From assembly GCF_025837095.1 (NCBI RefSeq), contig NZ_CP107551.1:1098352-1162351 (forward strand): DNA of 64,000 nt. Reading direction: 5' to 3'. Both the position numbers and the translations under genes were made by a program. The notes under the pieces were generated by a model. That model did not search any database and had not been told where the DNA came from. It saw nothing but the letters and a program-made list of their open reading frames with translations. This DNA comes from Rhodococcus sp. Z13 (lineage in GTDB: Bacteria; Actinomycetota; Actinomycetes; Mycobacteriales; Mycobacteriaceae). Shown piece by piece: positions 9,817 to 18,656 of this stretch; position 1 is the first letter of the stretch, and every line of letters starts with the position of its first letter.

Positions 9817-10781
9817 CGATCCGCCGCGCGGTCGAAGGCCTCGCCCTCGTCGCGGTGGCGACGGGCGCCCTAGGGGTCGTCGTCCACTATCTCGGCCCGG
9901 AGAGCAACAAGCTCATCCTGCTGTCCTCGTTCGTGCCGCTGCTCGTGGTCGTCGGGATCGCCGGCACCCTGGTGCTGGCCGCGATCCGGGCGTGGCGCAG
10001 CGCCCTGATCGGCCTGCTGGTCGTGCTCGCCGGGGTGTGGACGCAGTTGCCGCTGTTCGTCCCGAGCCGCCCGAGCTTCCCCGACCGGGTCGCGGGGGAA
10101 CCGATCACCGTCCTGCAGGCCAACATCCGGTTGGGAGAGGCGGACGCCGAGGGTGTCGTCGATCTCGTCCGGCAGCACGACGCCGACGTCGTGACCGTCG
10201 AGGAACTCACCGACGACGCTGTCGTCCGTCTGCGCGAGGCGGGCATCGACGAACTCCTCCCCGAGCAGTACCTGAAGCCCCGGCCCGAGGGTGGGGGCGG
10301 CACCGGCATCTACAGCCGGTTCCCGCTGCGGAACGCGGAGCCGCTGGGCCGGTTCGCGATGGAGAACCTCGTGGCCGATCTCGAGGTCGGCGACGGACGC
10401 ACCGTCCTGCTCGCCGTCGTGCACCCCATGCCGCCCTATCCCGAACCGGCCTGGAGGTGGGCGGCGGAGATGGAGAAGCTGGGAGTGCTGCTGCGCGAGC
10501 GGGCCTCCGCCGGCACCCCCGTGATCGTCAGCGGCGACTTCAACTCCACCTGGTCGCACACCCGCTACCGGTCGCTGCTCACCGACGGTTTCGTCGACGC
10601 CGCCGACCAGACGGGGGCGGGCCTGCTCCTCAGTTATCCGGCCGATACGGTCTATCCCGCGATGATCGGGATCGACCGGATCATCACCCGGGGCGCGACC
10701 GTCGATCGCCCGGCGCGCGTGGACATTCCGGGTTCGGACCATCACGGTCTCGTAGCGTCGGTCACACCCTGGTTCGAATGA
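9813..10781 (+). CDS. Membrane-anchored endonuclease/exonuclease/phosphatase-family protein
   Basis: A 322-residue protein starting at a GTG that overlaps the upstream stop (GTGA). Three hydrophobic segments (about residues 8-26, 34-58 and 62-78) precede an EEP-fold catalytic domain with the family landmarks: QANIRLG, a catalytic-type Glu in VEEL, GIYSRFPL, GDFN and the terminal GSDHHG. EEP enzymes hydrolyse phosphodiesters of nucleic acids, lipids or nucleotides with a divalent metal. The membrane anchor suggests the catalytic domain faces one side of the membrane and acts on a lipid or sugar phosphate. Its place between the siderophore exporter and glycosyltransferases is unusual; the substrate is unknown. 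Confidence 0.85.
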   Translation: MTIRRAVEGLALVAVATGALGVVVHYLGPESNKLILLSSFVPLLVVVGIAGTLVLAAIRAWRSALIGLLVVLAGVWTQLPLFVPSRPSFPDRVAGEPITVLQANIRLGEADAEGVVDLVRQHDADVVTVEELTDDAVVRLREAGIDELLPEQYLKPRPEGGGGTGIYSRFPLRNAEPLGRFAMENLVADLEVGDGRTVLLAVVHPMPPYPEPAWRWAAEMEKLGVLLRERASAGTPVIVSGDFNSTWSHTRYRSLLTDGFVDAADQTGAGLLLSYPADTVYPAMIGIDRIITRGATVDRPARVDIPGSDHHGLVASVTPWFE

Positions 10782-10827
10782 GATCGGGATATTCTGGACG
10801 GGTTGTCCTCGGGGAGAAGGGGGAGCG

Positions 10828-11823
10828 GTGGAATCCGACCGGCTGCGCGTGAGCGTGGTGGTGCCCGTGTACCGCAGCCTGCCCTACGTCGAGAAGTGCC
10901 TGGGATCCGTGCTGCGCCAGACCCGTCCGGTCGATCAGATCGTGCTGGTCGACGATCGGGGCGGGGACGAGTCGATGGATGCCGCGACCGGATTCCTCGA
11001 CGAGCGCGGCGTCGCGTACACGACCGTCGTCCATCCCCGCAATCTCGGGCTCGGCCGCGCACGCAACTCCGGTCTCCGCAGCGCGACAGGCGATCTCGTG
11101 TGGTTCCTCGACAGCGACGACGAAGCCGAACCGCAGTTCGTCGAGACCCTCGTCGCGGCACTCGAGGACGCCGACGCCGACTTCGCGTGCTGCCGCACCC
11201 TGCGGGTCGACGAACACGACCGCCCGCTGCAGATCGACGAGGAACCGGTACGTGAATCCGTCGTGTCAGGAGTCGATTTCGCGCACGAACTGATCCGTGG
11301 CCGGGTGAAGTCGTATGCGTGCACGAAGCTGTTCCGGCGCGAGATCCTCGGCGACCGGCCGTGGGACGAGGGCCAGGCCTACGAGGACTTCGCCTCGGTG
11401 CTCCGGATCGCTCTCGACGCGAAACGGGTCGCGATGGTGGACGATCCGCTCTATCGCTACCTGTTCCGTGAAGGATCGATCTCGAACGCTTTGGGAGAGA
11501 GCACCTTCGACCTGTTCAAGGTCGGCCGCGACGCCCGTGCCGCCGTCCGCCGGCACGGGCTGGACCGCGAATGGCTCGACGACATGCGGGGATTCCACTA
11601 CCGTCAGGTCCTCACCTCCGTCGCGCACCTCGCGATGCGTGCCAGACACGCGTCGACGGACCGTCCCGGCCTCTACGACACCGCGATCCGGAAGGTGCGC
11701 AGCGAGATCTCCCTCTCCGACACCGTTCCGCTGGTCCGGTCCGGATATCGGCGGGAGGCGGTCTTCGCGGTCCTGGTGAAGACGGCGCCGTGGCTCTATT
11801 CGGCGATCCTGCGTCACCGCTGA
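10828..11823 (+). CDS. GT2-family glycosyltransferase
   Basis: A 331-residue inverting GT-A glycosyltransferase, with a GTG start at 10828 preceded by GGGAGAAGGGGGAG. The nucleotide-sugar binding region VSVVVPVYRS opens the protein and the metal-binding DSDD is at residues 95-98. The sequence ACTKLF, followed later by the acidic AYEDF, resembles capsule and exopolysaccharide GT2 enzymes. No transmembrane helix is evident, so it is probably cytoplasmic or peripheral. It follows the EEP gene by 46 bp and appears to be in the NRPS operon. Donor and acceptor cannot be read from sequence. Confidence 0.9.
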   Translation: MESDRLRVSVVVPVYRSLPYVEKCLGSVLRQTRPVDQIVLVDDRGGDESMDAATGFLDERGVAYTTVVHPRNLGLGRARNSGLRSATGDLVWFLDSDDEAEPQFVETLVAALEDADADFACCRTLRVDEHDRPLQIDEEPVRESVVSGVDFAHELIRGRVKSYACTKLFRREILGDRPWDEGQAYEDFASVLRIALDAKRVAMVDDPLYRYLFREGSISNALGESTFDLFKVGRDARAAVRRHGLDREWLDDMRGFHYRQVLTSVAHLAMRARHASTDRPGLYDTAIRKVRSEISLSDTVPLVRSGYRREAVFAVLVKTAPWLYSAILRHR

Positions 11824-11857
11824 GAACACTTCGCCGACGACACAGGAGAACCCGCCG

Positions 11858-12778
11858 ATGTCCCGCCCGTCCACACCGAACCCGTCCACACCCGGGCCGC
11901 TCGTCACCGTCCTCGTGCCCGCGTACGACGCGGCGCCCTACCTGCGCGAGGCACTCGACTCGATCCTCGCCCAGGACCTGCGCGATCTCGAACTGCTCGT
12001 CGTCGACGACGGATCCACCGACGGCACCGACGAGGTCCTCGCCGGGATCACCGATCCGCGGCTGCGCGTGGTCCGCCAGGACAACACCGGCCTCGTCGGG
12101 GCCCTCAACCGCGGGCTCGACGAGGCCCGCGGGACGTTCCTGGCGCGCATGGATGCCGACGACATCATGCCGCCCGGCCGCCTGAGCGCCCAGCTGCGCG
12201 CGATGACCGCCGATCCCGATCTGGTGGTGTGCGGCACCGACTACGAGATGTTCGGCGCCATCGAGGGCCGGGTGCGCATGCCCCGCACCGACGCGGCGTG
12301 CCGCCAGCGCCTGCTGATGGGGAGCTGTCACTGCGGGGCGTCGGCGATGATCCGCATGTCGGTGCTGCAGCGCAGCGGGATCCGGTTCCGCCCGGAGTTC
12401 GCGCACGCCGAGGACTACCGGTTCTTCACCGAACTCGCCGCCCACGGGAAGATGGGCAACCTCCCGATCGTCGGGTACCTGTACCGGATGCATCCGCACC
12501 AGGTCAGCGCCGTGTACTCGGACGAACAGCGGGCCGCGCACCTGCGGATCGCCCGCGAGTACGCCCTCGCGACCGGGGTACGCCCCCTCGACGACACCGA
12601 ACTCGAACTGCTGTTGTGGGCCGGCCGCCCCGAGGGGGCGCTGCCGTTGGCCCTGGCCCGGCAGATGCGCAGGGTGGCCGGACCGGCGGCGCGCGCCGTC
12701 ATCCGACGCCCGGGGGTGGAGACGATGCGGTTCGTCGGCCGCAAGGTGTACGAGGCCGCGGCGCGCACCCGCGGTTGA
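11858..12778 (+). CDS. GT2-family glycosyltransferase
   Basis: A 306-residue glycosyltransferase of the EpsE/WcaA type. VTVLVPAYD opens the GT-A fold, VVDDGSTDGT carries the nucleotide contact, and DADD is at residues 99-102. It resembles enzymes that add a sugar to a lipid-linked oligosaccharide. It lies 34 bp after the preceding glycosyltransferase and is the last forward gene of this operon, facing the reverse-strand flippase only 10 bp away. The two enzymes differ in sequence and are probably not redundant. Confidence 0.9.
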   Translation: MSRPSTPNPSTPGPLVTVLVPAYDAAPYLREALDSILAQDLRDLELLVVDDGSTDGTDEVLAGITDPRLRVVRQDNTGLVGALNRGLDEARGTFLARMDADDIMPPGRLSAQLRAMTADPDLVVCGTDYEMFGAIEGRVRMPRTDAACRQRLLMGSCHCGASAMIRMSVLQRSGIRFRPEFAHAEDYRFFTELAAHGKMGNLPIVGYLYRMHPHQVSAVYSDEQRAAHLRIAREYALATGVRPLDDTELELLLWAGRPEGALPLALARQMRRVAGPAARAVIRRPGVETMRFVGRKVYEAAARTRG

Positions 12779-12788
12779 CGAACCGTTC

Positions 12789-14072
12789 TCAGGCGGCGGC
12801 GGACACCGGGATCCGCACGAACTCGGCCGCGAACCGGCGCAGCGGCACCGCCACCACCGCGAGTGCCACCACGTTCCCGGCAAGCGTCGCCAGACCGACA
12901 CCGAGCAGCTCGAGGTGCGGCACGAGCAGGGCGGCACCACCGATCGTGACCGCGACGACGAGGCACTGCACGACGAGCATCGATTGCAGCCGCCGCAGGA
13001 TCTGCGCGAGCAGGAAGTACACCACGACGATCGCCCCGACGACGGCGTCGACGGCCATCACCAGCACCAGGCCGGTCGCGGCGCGGAAGTAGTCGGGGGA
13101 GACGAGCCACAGGATCAACGGGCCGCCCACCGCGAGCCCGGCAGCGGAGACAAGGGTGACCGTGCCCAGCATGCGGACCAGCCGGCGCAGCAGGTGCGGA
13201 CGGTCGGCACCGGGGGAGGAGGCCTCCACGACGAACGACGAACCCACCGCCCCGCGCAGCAGACCGAGCGCCGTGCACATCGTCCACGCCAGGTTGAAAT
13301 AGGCGTTCTGCTCGGGTCCCAACGCCGACATCACGATCAGCGGCAGCGCCAGCGGCGTGAGGGTGAGCACCAGCGACATCGTGAAGAAGACACCCTGGAA
13401 CGCCCACAGTTCCCGTGTCGGGGGCAGAGCGGGCTCGAGCTCGCGGCGCTCGCGCACCACCGCCCGCAGCACCCGGACGAGGATCACCGCGGTGATACCG
13501 AACGCCAGCCCACCCCACGACCCCGCCATCGCCAGCGCGGACCCCGTCCCGGCCAGGGCGACCACCGGCACGATCTTCAGCACCGACAACGCGATGTTCT
13601 TCACGGCGACCGTGCGGGCGCGGCGCAACCCGATCAGCACCGGATCGGTGATCGCATACAGCGCGAGAGCGCACACCAGGAACGGGAAGGCGACGGACTC
13701 CGTGCGGGTGGGGAACAACCGGTCGCTCGACGGGCCGAGCAGGACGAACAGTGCACCCAGGAGCAGTGCCACCGCCCCGACGACGAGACCCCCACCGATG
13801 ATCAACCGCGCGGACATCCTTCCCGCCGCGGGCAGGAACCGCTGGTAGGCCCCGCCCAGGGACAGGCACGAGATGGACGCGAGCATCGTCGCGGTGCTGA
13901 TCACCGCGGAGGCGTGGCCCACGACCGCGGTGGCGAAGAACCTTTCGGCGACGGCCCAGTACACGAGGCCGAGCACACCGGTGGCGAGCGAGGAGAGCAT
14001 GAGCGCCGCGGCGTTCGACTCCAGTCCCGGTGCGGCACCGCCACGGATCCTGCGCAGCAGCGTGCCGATCAC
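12789..14072 (-). CDS. Wzx-like polysaccharide flippase (MOP superfamily)
   Basis: A 427-residue polytopic membrane protein with about 12 helices, starting at a GTG that overlaps the stop of the preceding glycosyltransferase (GTGA). The N-terminal region (TGVLGLVYWAVAERFF, then SAVISTATML) is typical of oligosaccharide flippases/lipopolysaccharide-exporter-like proteins, which move lipid-linked glycans across the membrane. A paralogue sits at 23,933-25,321. It is the last gene of the reverse operon that includes the 3-amino-4-hydroxybenzoate genes and an NRPS, so its cargo could be a modified glycan or a glycosylated peptide. A longer reading frame upstream was discarded because it overlaps the glycosyltransferase. 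Confidence 0.88.
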   Translation of the reverse strand: MIGTLLRRIRGGAAPGLESNAAALMLSSLATGVLGLVYWAVAERFFATAVVGHASAVISTATMLASISCLSLGGAYQRFLPAAGRMSARLIIGGGLVVGAVALLLGALFVLLGPSSDRLFPTRTESVAFPFLVCALALYAITDPVLIGLRRARTVAVKNIALSVLKIVPVVALAGTGSALAMAGSWGGLAFGITAVILVRVLRAVVRERRELEPALPPTRELWAFQGVFFTMSLVLTLTPLALPLIVMSALGPEQNAYFNLAWTMCTALGLLRGAVGSSFVVEASSPGADRPHLLRRLVRMLGTVTLVSAAGLAVGGPLILWLVSPDYFRAATGLVLVMAVDAVVGAIVVVYFLLAQILRRLQSMLVVQCLVVAVTIGGAALLVPHLELLGVGLATLAGNVVALAVVAVPLRRFAAEFVRIPVSAAA

Positions 14073-14959
14073 GCGACGGTCTCCCCGTCGAGTGCGGCGA
14101 TGAGCCGGGCGGCAGTGGCGGGCTCGACCTTGCGGGCGAACAACGCACCCGACGCGCGCAACCGGGATGCGTCCGCCGGCGTCAGCACGCGGGGACTCGT
14201 CGCCAGCAGATCCGACCAGTCGACGAAGTGCATCCCGTGGAGTTGGACCTCGTGGCGTTCCTCCTCCGTGGCCGCGGTGAAGTCCTGCGCGATCCGGTCC
14301 CGTCGCGGGGAGGCCGCGACGATCGAGTGGACGACGATCTCGTCGGGACCGAAGGTGTGCCGGTGGAACCGTATCCACGACGGGTGGGCGTCGAGGAAGG
14401 CGAGTACGTGGTCGACCGCCGCGTCGGTGAGCGCCCACCACTGGGAGCCCTGGTAGAGGTCGATCGTGGTGTCCACCCGGCGGGGGATGCGGCCGTCGAG
14501 ACGCCGCAGCACGCGGTTGTCGTGGTCGGGGAAGTGCAGGCGCGACACCCGGGCAGGCGGCCGGACACCGGCACCTGCGAGACGCCGGTCGAGACGGAGG
14601 AACTCGGTGGGCGAATCCCACGCGCGCAGCACGTCGTCGAGCGGTGCGATCCGGAGGTCGGCGCCGGAGAGCAGGGCGTAGCGGGTGTAGCGGCGCCCGC
14701 TGTGCCGCGCGGCGCGCAGCAGCGCGACGGTCGCCTCGATCTGGCTCAGGCCACCCCAGCGCACGTCGATCCGCCGGTCGCCGCGCAGATAGGTCACCGA
14801 ACCGCCGTCGGGCACCGCACGTTCGAACGGTTCGAGCGGTACCTTCGCGTCGATGTGCAGGTAGACGTCGATCGCGGGATGCCGCAGCGAGTCGACGAGG
14901 GCCCGGATCAGATCGGGATGCTGATGCGCCTGGATCAGCACCGCGGCGCGTACGGTCAC
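14069..14959 (-). CDS. GT14-like (core-2/I-branching type) glycosyltransferase
   Basis: A 296-residue protein with landmarks of the Branch family (beta-1,6-N-acetylglucosaminyl- and xylosyltransferases): AVLIQAHQHP near the start, HIDAK, RWGGLSQIEA, LLSGADLRI, GSQWWALT and PDEIVVHSIV. Family members transfer GlcNAc or xylose to glycans or to Ser of proteins. The GTG start overlaps the stop of the A-T-TE NRPS, and its own stop overlaps the flippase start, so NRPS, glycosyltransferase and flippase would be made in step. This coupling is the best local evidence that peptide and glycan steps belong together. Donor sugar unknown. Confidence 0.87.
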   Translation of the reverse strand: MTVRAAVLIQAHQHPDLIRALVDSLRHPAIDVYLHIDAKVPLEPFERAVPDGGSVTYLRGDRRIDVRWGGLSQIEATVALLRAARHSGRRYTRYALLSGADLRIAPLDDVLRAWDSPTEFLRLDRRLAGAGVRPPARVSRLHFPDHDNRVLRRLDGRIPRRVDTTIDLYQGSQWWALTDAAVDHVLAFLDAHPSWIRFHRHTFGPDEIVVHSIVAASPRRDRIAQDFTAATEEERHEVQLHGMHFVDWSDLLATSPRVLTPADASRLRASGALFARKVEPATAARLIAALDGETVA

Positions 14960-17466
14960 GGCCGCACCCGTCCGAGGGCGGCCCGCACGTGCGCGGCGGT
15001 GCGCGCGACGTGCGGTGGGCGCAGCATCCCGACGTGGTCGCCCGCCACCCGTTCGACCGACACGACGTTCGGGGCGATCGCCGGCCACCACTGCGGATCG
15101 TCCGGATTGTCCTCGGCCATCACCACTTCGAGGTGCCCGTTCCACGGGCGGAAGCGGTGCATCAGGGCGACGCGTCGTCCGAGTTCGTGGAACAGCGACC
15201 ACTGGGTCCGTGCCGGGTACTGCACGACCCCGGCGGTGAGCAGTCGCGCGCGGGTGCGCCACAGATCCGCCTTCGAGCGCGCGGGCTCCGCCGGTTCCGG
15301 TGCTGCCGGTGCCGGCTCGCTCCTGCGGGGCAGTTCGGGACCGCCCTGCGTGAGGGGGCCGTCGAGGATCGTGTCGAGACATACGACGGCCGAGACGGTC
15401 TCGCCGCGGGCCTCGAGCAGTCGCGCGACATCCATCGCGATCACCCCGCCGAGCGAGTGCCCGACGAAGAAGTACGGGCCGTGCGGCTGGATCCGCCGGA
15501 TGTGCCGCAGATAGCGGCGGGCGGCCGACCGGATCGTCCAGTCCGGCAGTCCGCGCCGCTCGAGCCCGCGCGCCTGCAACCCGTAGACGGGTTGATCGGG
15601 TCCCAGCTCCCGGGCGAGCGGCAGCAGTGCGAGCGCCGTGGATCCCGCTCCGGCGAAGGCGAACACCGGGGTGCGGGTCCCCGTGGTCTGCAGCGCGACC
15701 AGCACCGAGCCGGTCGATCCGGCTCCGGTGGCGGCGGAGGTGCTGCCGGGTGCGGAGGCGTCGATGTGCCGGGCGAACTGCCGCAGGGTCGGGTTGTAGG
15801 CGAGGGTCGCCGAGGACGTCTCGATCCCGAAGCGGTCGCCGACCCGGGCGAGCATCTGCTGGGTCTGCAGCGAGTCGCCGCCGAGGGAGACGAAGTCGTC
15901 GTCGCGGCCGACACTGTCGAGCCCGAGGATCTCCGCCCAGATACCCGCCAGATCGCGTTCGGTGCCGGTGCCCGGCTCGACATGGGCGGGACGGCCGGGC
16001 GGGGGCGGCAGCGCGCCGCGGTCCACCTTGCCGCGTTCGTTGCGGGGCAGGGCGGGCAGCAGCACGATGCGGCCCGGCACCATCCAGACGGGCAGTGCGG
16101 CACGCAGTTCGCGGCGCAGGTCCGCCTCGGACGGCGCCCGCACGTCCGGGTCGACGGCGGCGTATCCGACGAGGGAGACGGCGGTGCCGTCGCGGTGCGT
16201 GGTCACCACCGCGTCGTCGACACTCGGCAGCGACCGCAGTGCGGCGGCGACCTCGTTCGGCTCGACGAGATAACCGCGAACCTTCACCGCGTCGTCCCGG
16301 CGACCCACGAGATGCAGACGGCCCTCGGTGTCGAACCGGCCGAGATCACCGGTGCGGAAGACCGGCAGGCCATCCGCGGTGCGGCCGAAGGCGTCCGGGT
16401 CGCCGGCGAGAACACCGTCCGCGTCGGTGAAATAGCCCTCGGCGATGAACGGCGACTCGATCACGAGGGTGCCGATCCGGCCCGGCTCGACCTCGGCGCC
16501 GTCCTCGTCCACCAGGCGAACGGTCTTGCGGGAAGCCGGTTCTCCGGCGGGGAGGATGCCCGCGGGGACGTCGGATCCGGTGTCGTAGGCCGCGAACGCG
16601 ATGTTCCCCGTCTCCGAGGAGCCCGACAGATTGCAGTAGGTGCTCCCGGCGTCGAGTCGCTCGAGCAGTGCCCGCACGTCGTCGCCGTGGACGGGTTCCC
16701 CGCAGGTGGTCACCAGGCGCACACCACGCAGAACGTCGGGCCCGCAGACCTTCAGGATCGAGCGCAGCAGCGAGGGGGTGGTGTGCAGGGTGGTCGGACG
16801 AGTGTCGGCGAGCCAGCCCGGGACGGCGTCGATGCCGGTCTGCCGCGGGTCGATCACGTGCAGTGCGGCACCGTTCAGCAGTGCCGAGATCACGACGTCC
16901 ATGCCACCGCCGAAGGCGAGCGGCAGGGGCAGACCCACCCGCTCGCCCGGCCCGATCCCGAGGCGTTCGCCGAACTCGCCCGCCTGATTGAGCCACAGGC
17001 GATGGCCCTGGCGCACCGCTTTCGGGGTTCCGGTGGAACCGGAGGTGAACAGCAGGGTCACCGGATCGCGGGCACCGATGTCCCGCAGCGGCACGTCCGC
17101 GGCGGGCAGCGAGCGGACGTCGGCGGGGGAGAAGCGGAGACCGCCGCTGCGCCGGTGGATCTCGGCGCGCCGGTCCTCCGGGAGCTGGGAGTCGAGGAGC
17201 ACCAGCGGATGTCCGGACCGCAGAACCGACACGAGCGCAACGAGCGTGTCGAGATCGCCCGCGGTGTCCAGGGCGACCGGCTGTCGCGGGTCCGGAACAC
17301 GCGCGACGATCGCGCGGGCCCGGTCGGTGGTCCGTTCGAGAAGTTCGCCGTAGGTGAGGGATTCGCCGCCGGACACCACGGCGGTGGCGTCGGGTGCGGT
17401 GTCCGCGACCAGGACGAAGCGATCGCGGACGGTGTGGGTGTCCGCGATCGGGTGGACGGGGATCAT
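14956..17466 (-). CDS. Tri-domain NRPS (A-T-TE), probable non-amino-acid substrate
   Basis: An 836-residue synthetase: adenylation domain (about 15-510; LLFTSGSTGTPK, FRTGDLG, GRRDDAVKVRGY, NERGKVDR), carrier domain (LGGDS, Ser532) and type I thioesterase (about 590-836; GHSLGG with Ser671, late GDH). Where amino-acid-activating domains have FDxS with Asp235, this one reads FGGGMD, so the Asp that holds the alpha-amino group is missing; the A5 motif is also odd (NLSGSSE). Such pockets are known for aryl, keto or hydroxy acids. The neighbouring aminohydroxybenzoate genes make 3-amino-4-hydroxybenzoate or its hydroxylated form the leading candidate. There is no condensation domain, so the thioesterase would couple or release the acyl group itself. 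The ATG overlaps the stop of the upstream monooxygenase gene. Confidence 0.92.
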   Translation of the reverse strand: MIPVHPIADTHTVRDRFVLVADTAPDATAVVSGGESLTYGELLERTTDRARAIVARVPDPRQPVALDTAGDLDTLVALVSVLRSGHPLVLLDSQLPEDRRAEIHRRSGGLRFSPADVRSLPAADVPLRDIGARDPVTLLFTSGSTGTPKAVRQGHRLWLNQAGEFGERLGIGPGERVGLPLPLAFGGGMDVVISALLNGAALHVIDPRQTGIDAVPGWLADTRPTTLHTTPSLLRSILKVCGPDVLRGVRLVTTCGEPVHGDDVRALLERLDAGSTYCNLSGSSETGNIAFAAYDTGSDVPAGILPAGEPASRKTVRLVDEDGAEVEPGRIGTLVIESPFIAEGYFTDADGVLAGDPDAFGRTADGLPVFRTGDLGRFDTEGRLHLVGRRDDAVKVRGYLVEPNEVAAALRSLPSVDDAVVTTHRDGTAVSLVGYAAVDPDVRAPSEADLRRELRAALPVWMVPGRIVLLPALPRNERGKVDRGALPPPPGRPAHVEPGTGTERDLAGIWAEILGLDSVGRDDDFVSLGGDSLQTQQMLARVGDRFGIETSSATLAYNPTLRQFARHIDASAPGSTSAATGAGSTGSVLVALQTTGTRTPVFAFAGAGSTALALLPLARELGPDQPVYGLQARGLERRGLPDWTIRSAARRYLRHIRRIQPHGPYFFVGHSLGGVIAMDVARLLEARGETVSAVVCLDTILDGPLTQGGPELPRRSEPAPAAPEPAEPARSKADLWRTRARLLTAGVVQYPARTQWSLFHELGRRVALMHRFRPWNGHLEVVMAEDNPDDPQWWPAIAPNVVSVERVAGDHVGMLRPPHVARTAAHVRAALGRVRP

Positions 17467-18629
17467 CGCAGTGCGGCCGCCCGAACGGTCGTCGCCGGAG
17501 CCGGCAGGCCGAGGCGGGGGAACAGCAGCTCCGCCGCGATCTCCGCTTCGCGGGCGAGCGGCCAGCCGGACAGGATCCAGATGTCCACACCCAGCTGCGC
17601 GCTCATCTCCCGGATCCGCGCGGCGACGTTGTCGGCGCTGCCCACGAGGTAGTTGCCGGTGCCCTTGCCCGCGATGTCGAAAGGGGGCTCCGCGGCGGTC
17701 CAGGTGGTCAGACCCGCCGCCATGTTGGGGGCGAACTCGAGTTCGCTGCGGGTGGGCAGCCGCCCGGCGCGCAGCGCCTCGATGCGAGCCTGCACCTGCG
17801 GGTCGTCGGAGCTCAGTTCCGCCAGGGGCGGGAAGTGGAAGCTGGTGAGGTTACGGTCGACCGTCTCGAGCACCGAATGCGGATCGGTCTGGGCGAGTTG
17901 CCATTCGAATCGCTCCCACGCCTCCTCTTCGGTCTCGCGCACGACGACGCTGGCGAGCACTCCGAATCGCATGGTGCGGCCGCGCGCCGCGGCGGCCTCG
18001 CGGACCCGGTCGAAGAGCCTGCCCATGTCCTCGGCCGGCCCCATGAACGTCAGGTAGGCGTCGAGTACCGCGGCGGCGTGAGCGATGCCCTCCGGCGACG
18101 CGCCGGTACCCCACAGCGGCACCCCGCCCGGCTGGCGGGGGCCGGGGATGGCCGGCTTGTAGCGGGGACCGAACTCGAAGTAGCGGCCGTGGTATTCCTC
18201 CGTGCTGTCGAGATACAGGTCCTTGAAGACGGTCCAGTACTCCTCGGAGACCGCGTAACGCTCCTGCTTCGAGTGGAAGCGCCCGTAGCGGGCCAGCACG
18301 GGGTCGGCGCCGTTGACCTGGTTGTAGATCAGCCGACCACCGGAATAGTGGTCGAACACCTGCGCCTGCTCGGCGAGCAGGGCCGGGGGCTTGATGCCGG
18401 GATACTCGGGAATCACGAACCGCAGCCGCTCGGTGTCGCCGACCAGCGAGATCGGTTCCCGTGCAGTCGTGAGCGCCCCGTAATAGCCGAGACGGTCGAG
18501 GACACGGGCCTGCTCGCGGATCCCCTCGAAGGACTGCGGGTAGCGGTGGCGGGCGTCCCAGGGGGCCTCGCCGTCGACCGCACCGATGTACCAGAGGATG
18601 TCGGGCGCGTTCGTGTCCTCGACCGTCAT
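17463..18629 (-). CDS. LLM-class flavin-dependent monooxygenase
   Basis: A 388-residue luciferase-like (SsuD/alkanesulfonate-monooxygenase type) TIM-barrel protein. Family landmarks include GYYGALT near the start, LLAEQAQVFDHYSGGRL and VNGADPVLARYG. Enzymes of this class use reduced FMN and oxygen and appear in natural-product clusters as tailoring hydroxylases, including N-hydroxylation and oxidative cleavage steps. It lies 27 bp after the GriH-like gene and its stop overlaps the A-T-TE synthetase start. A role in oxidising the aminophenol unit or the peptide is plausible; the reaction cannot be read from sequence. It would need a separate flavin reductase, not seen here. Confidence 0.88.
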   Translation of the reverse strand: MTVEDTNAPDILWYIGAVDGEAPWDARHRYPQSFEGIREQARVLDRLGYYGALTTAREPISLVGDTERLRFVIPEYPGIKPPALLAEQAQVFDHYSGGRLIYNQVNGADPVLARYGRFHSKQERYAVSEEYWTVFKDLYLDSTEEYHGRYFEFGPRYKPAIPGPRQPGGVPLWGTGASPEGIAHAAAVLDAYLTFMGPAEDMGRLFDRVREAAAARGRTMRFGVLASVVVRETEEEAWERFEWQLAQTDPHSVLETVDRNLTSFHFPPLAELSSDDPQVQARIEALRAGRLPTRSELEFAPNMAAGLTTWTAAEPPFDIAGKGTGNYLVGSADNVAARIREMSAQLGVDIWILSGWPLAREAEIAAELLFPRLGLPAPATTVRAAALR

Positions 18630-18656
18630 GCTGTTCGTTCGTTCCTTCGTCGGTCT

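Noticed and set aside
14073-14621. Longer N-terminus for the flippase gene
   Set aside because: This part lies inside the glycosyltransferase gene in another frame, has no membrane features, and the GTGA overlap gives a better start at 14072.
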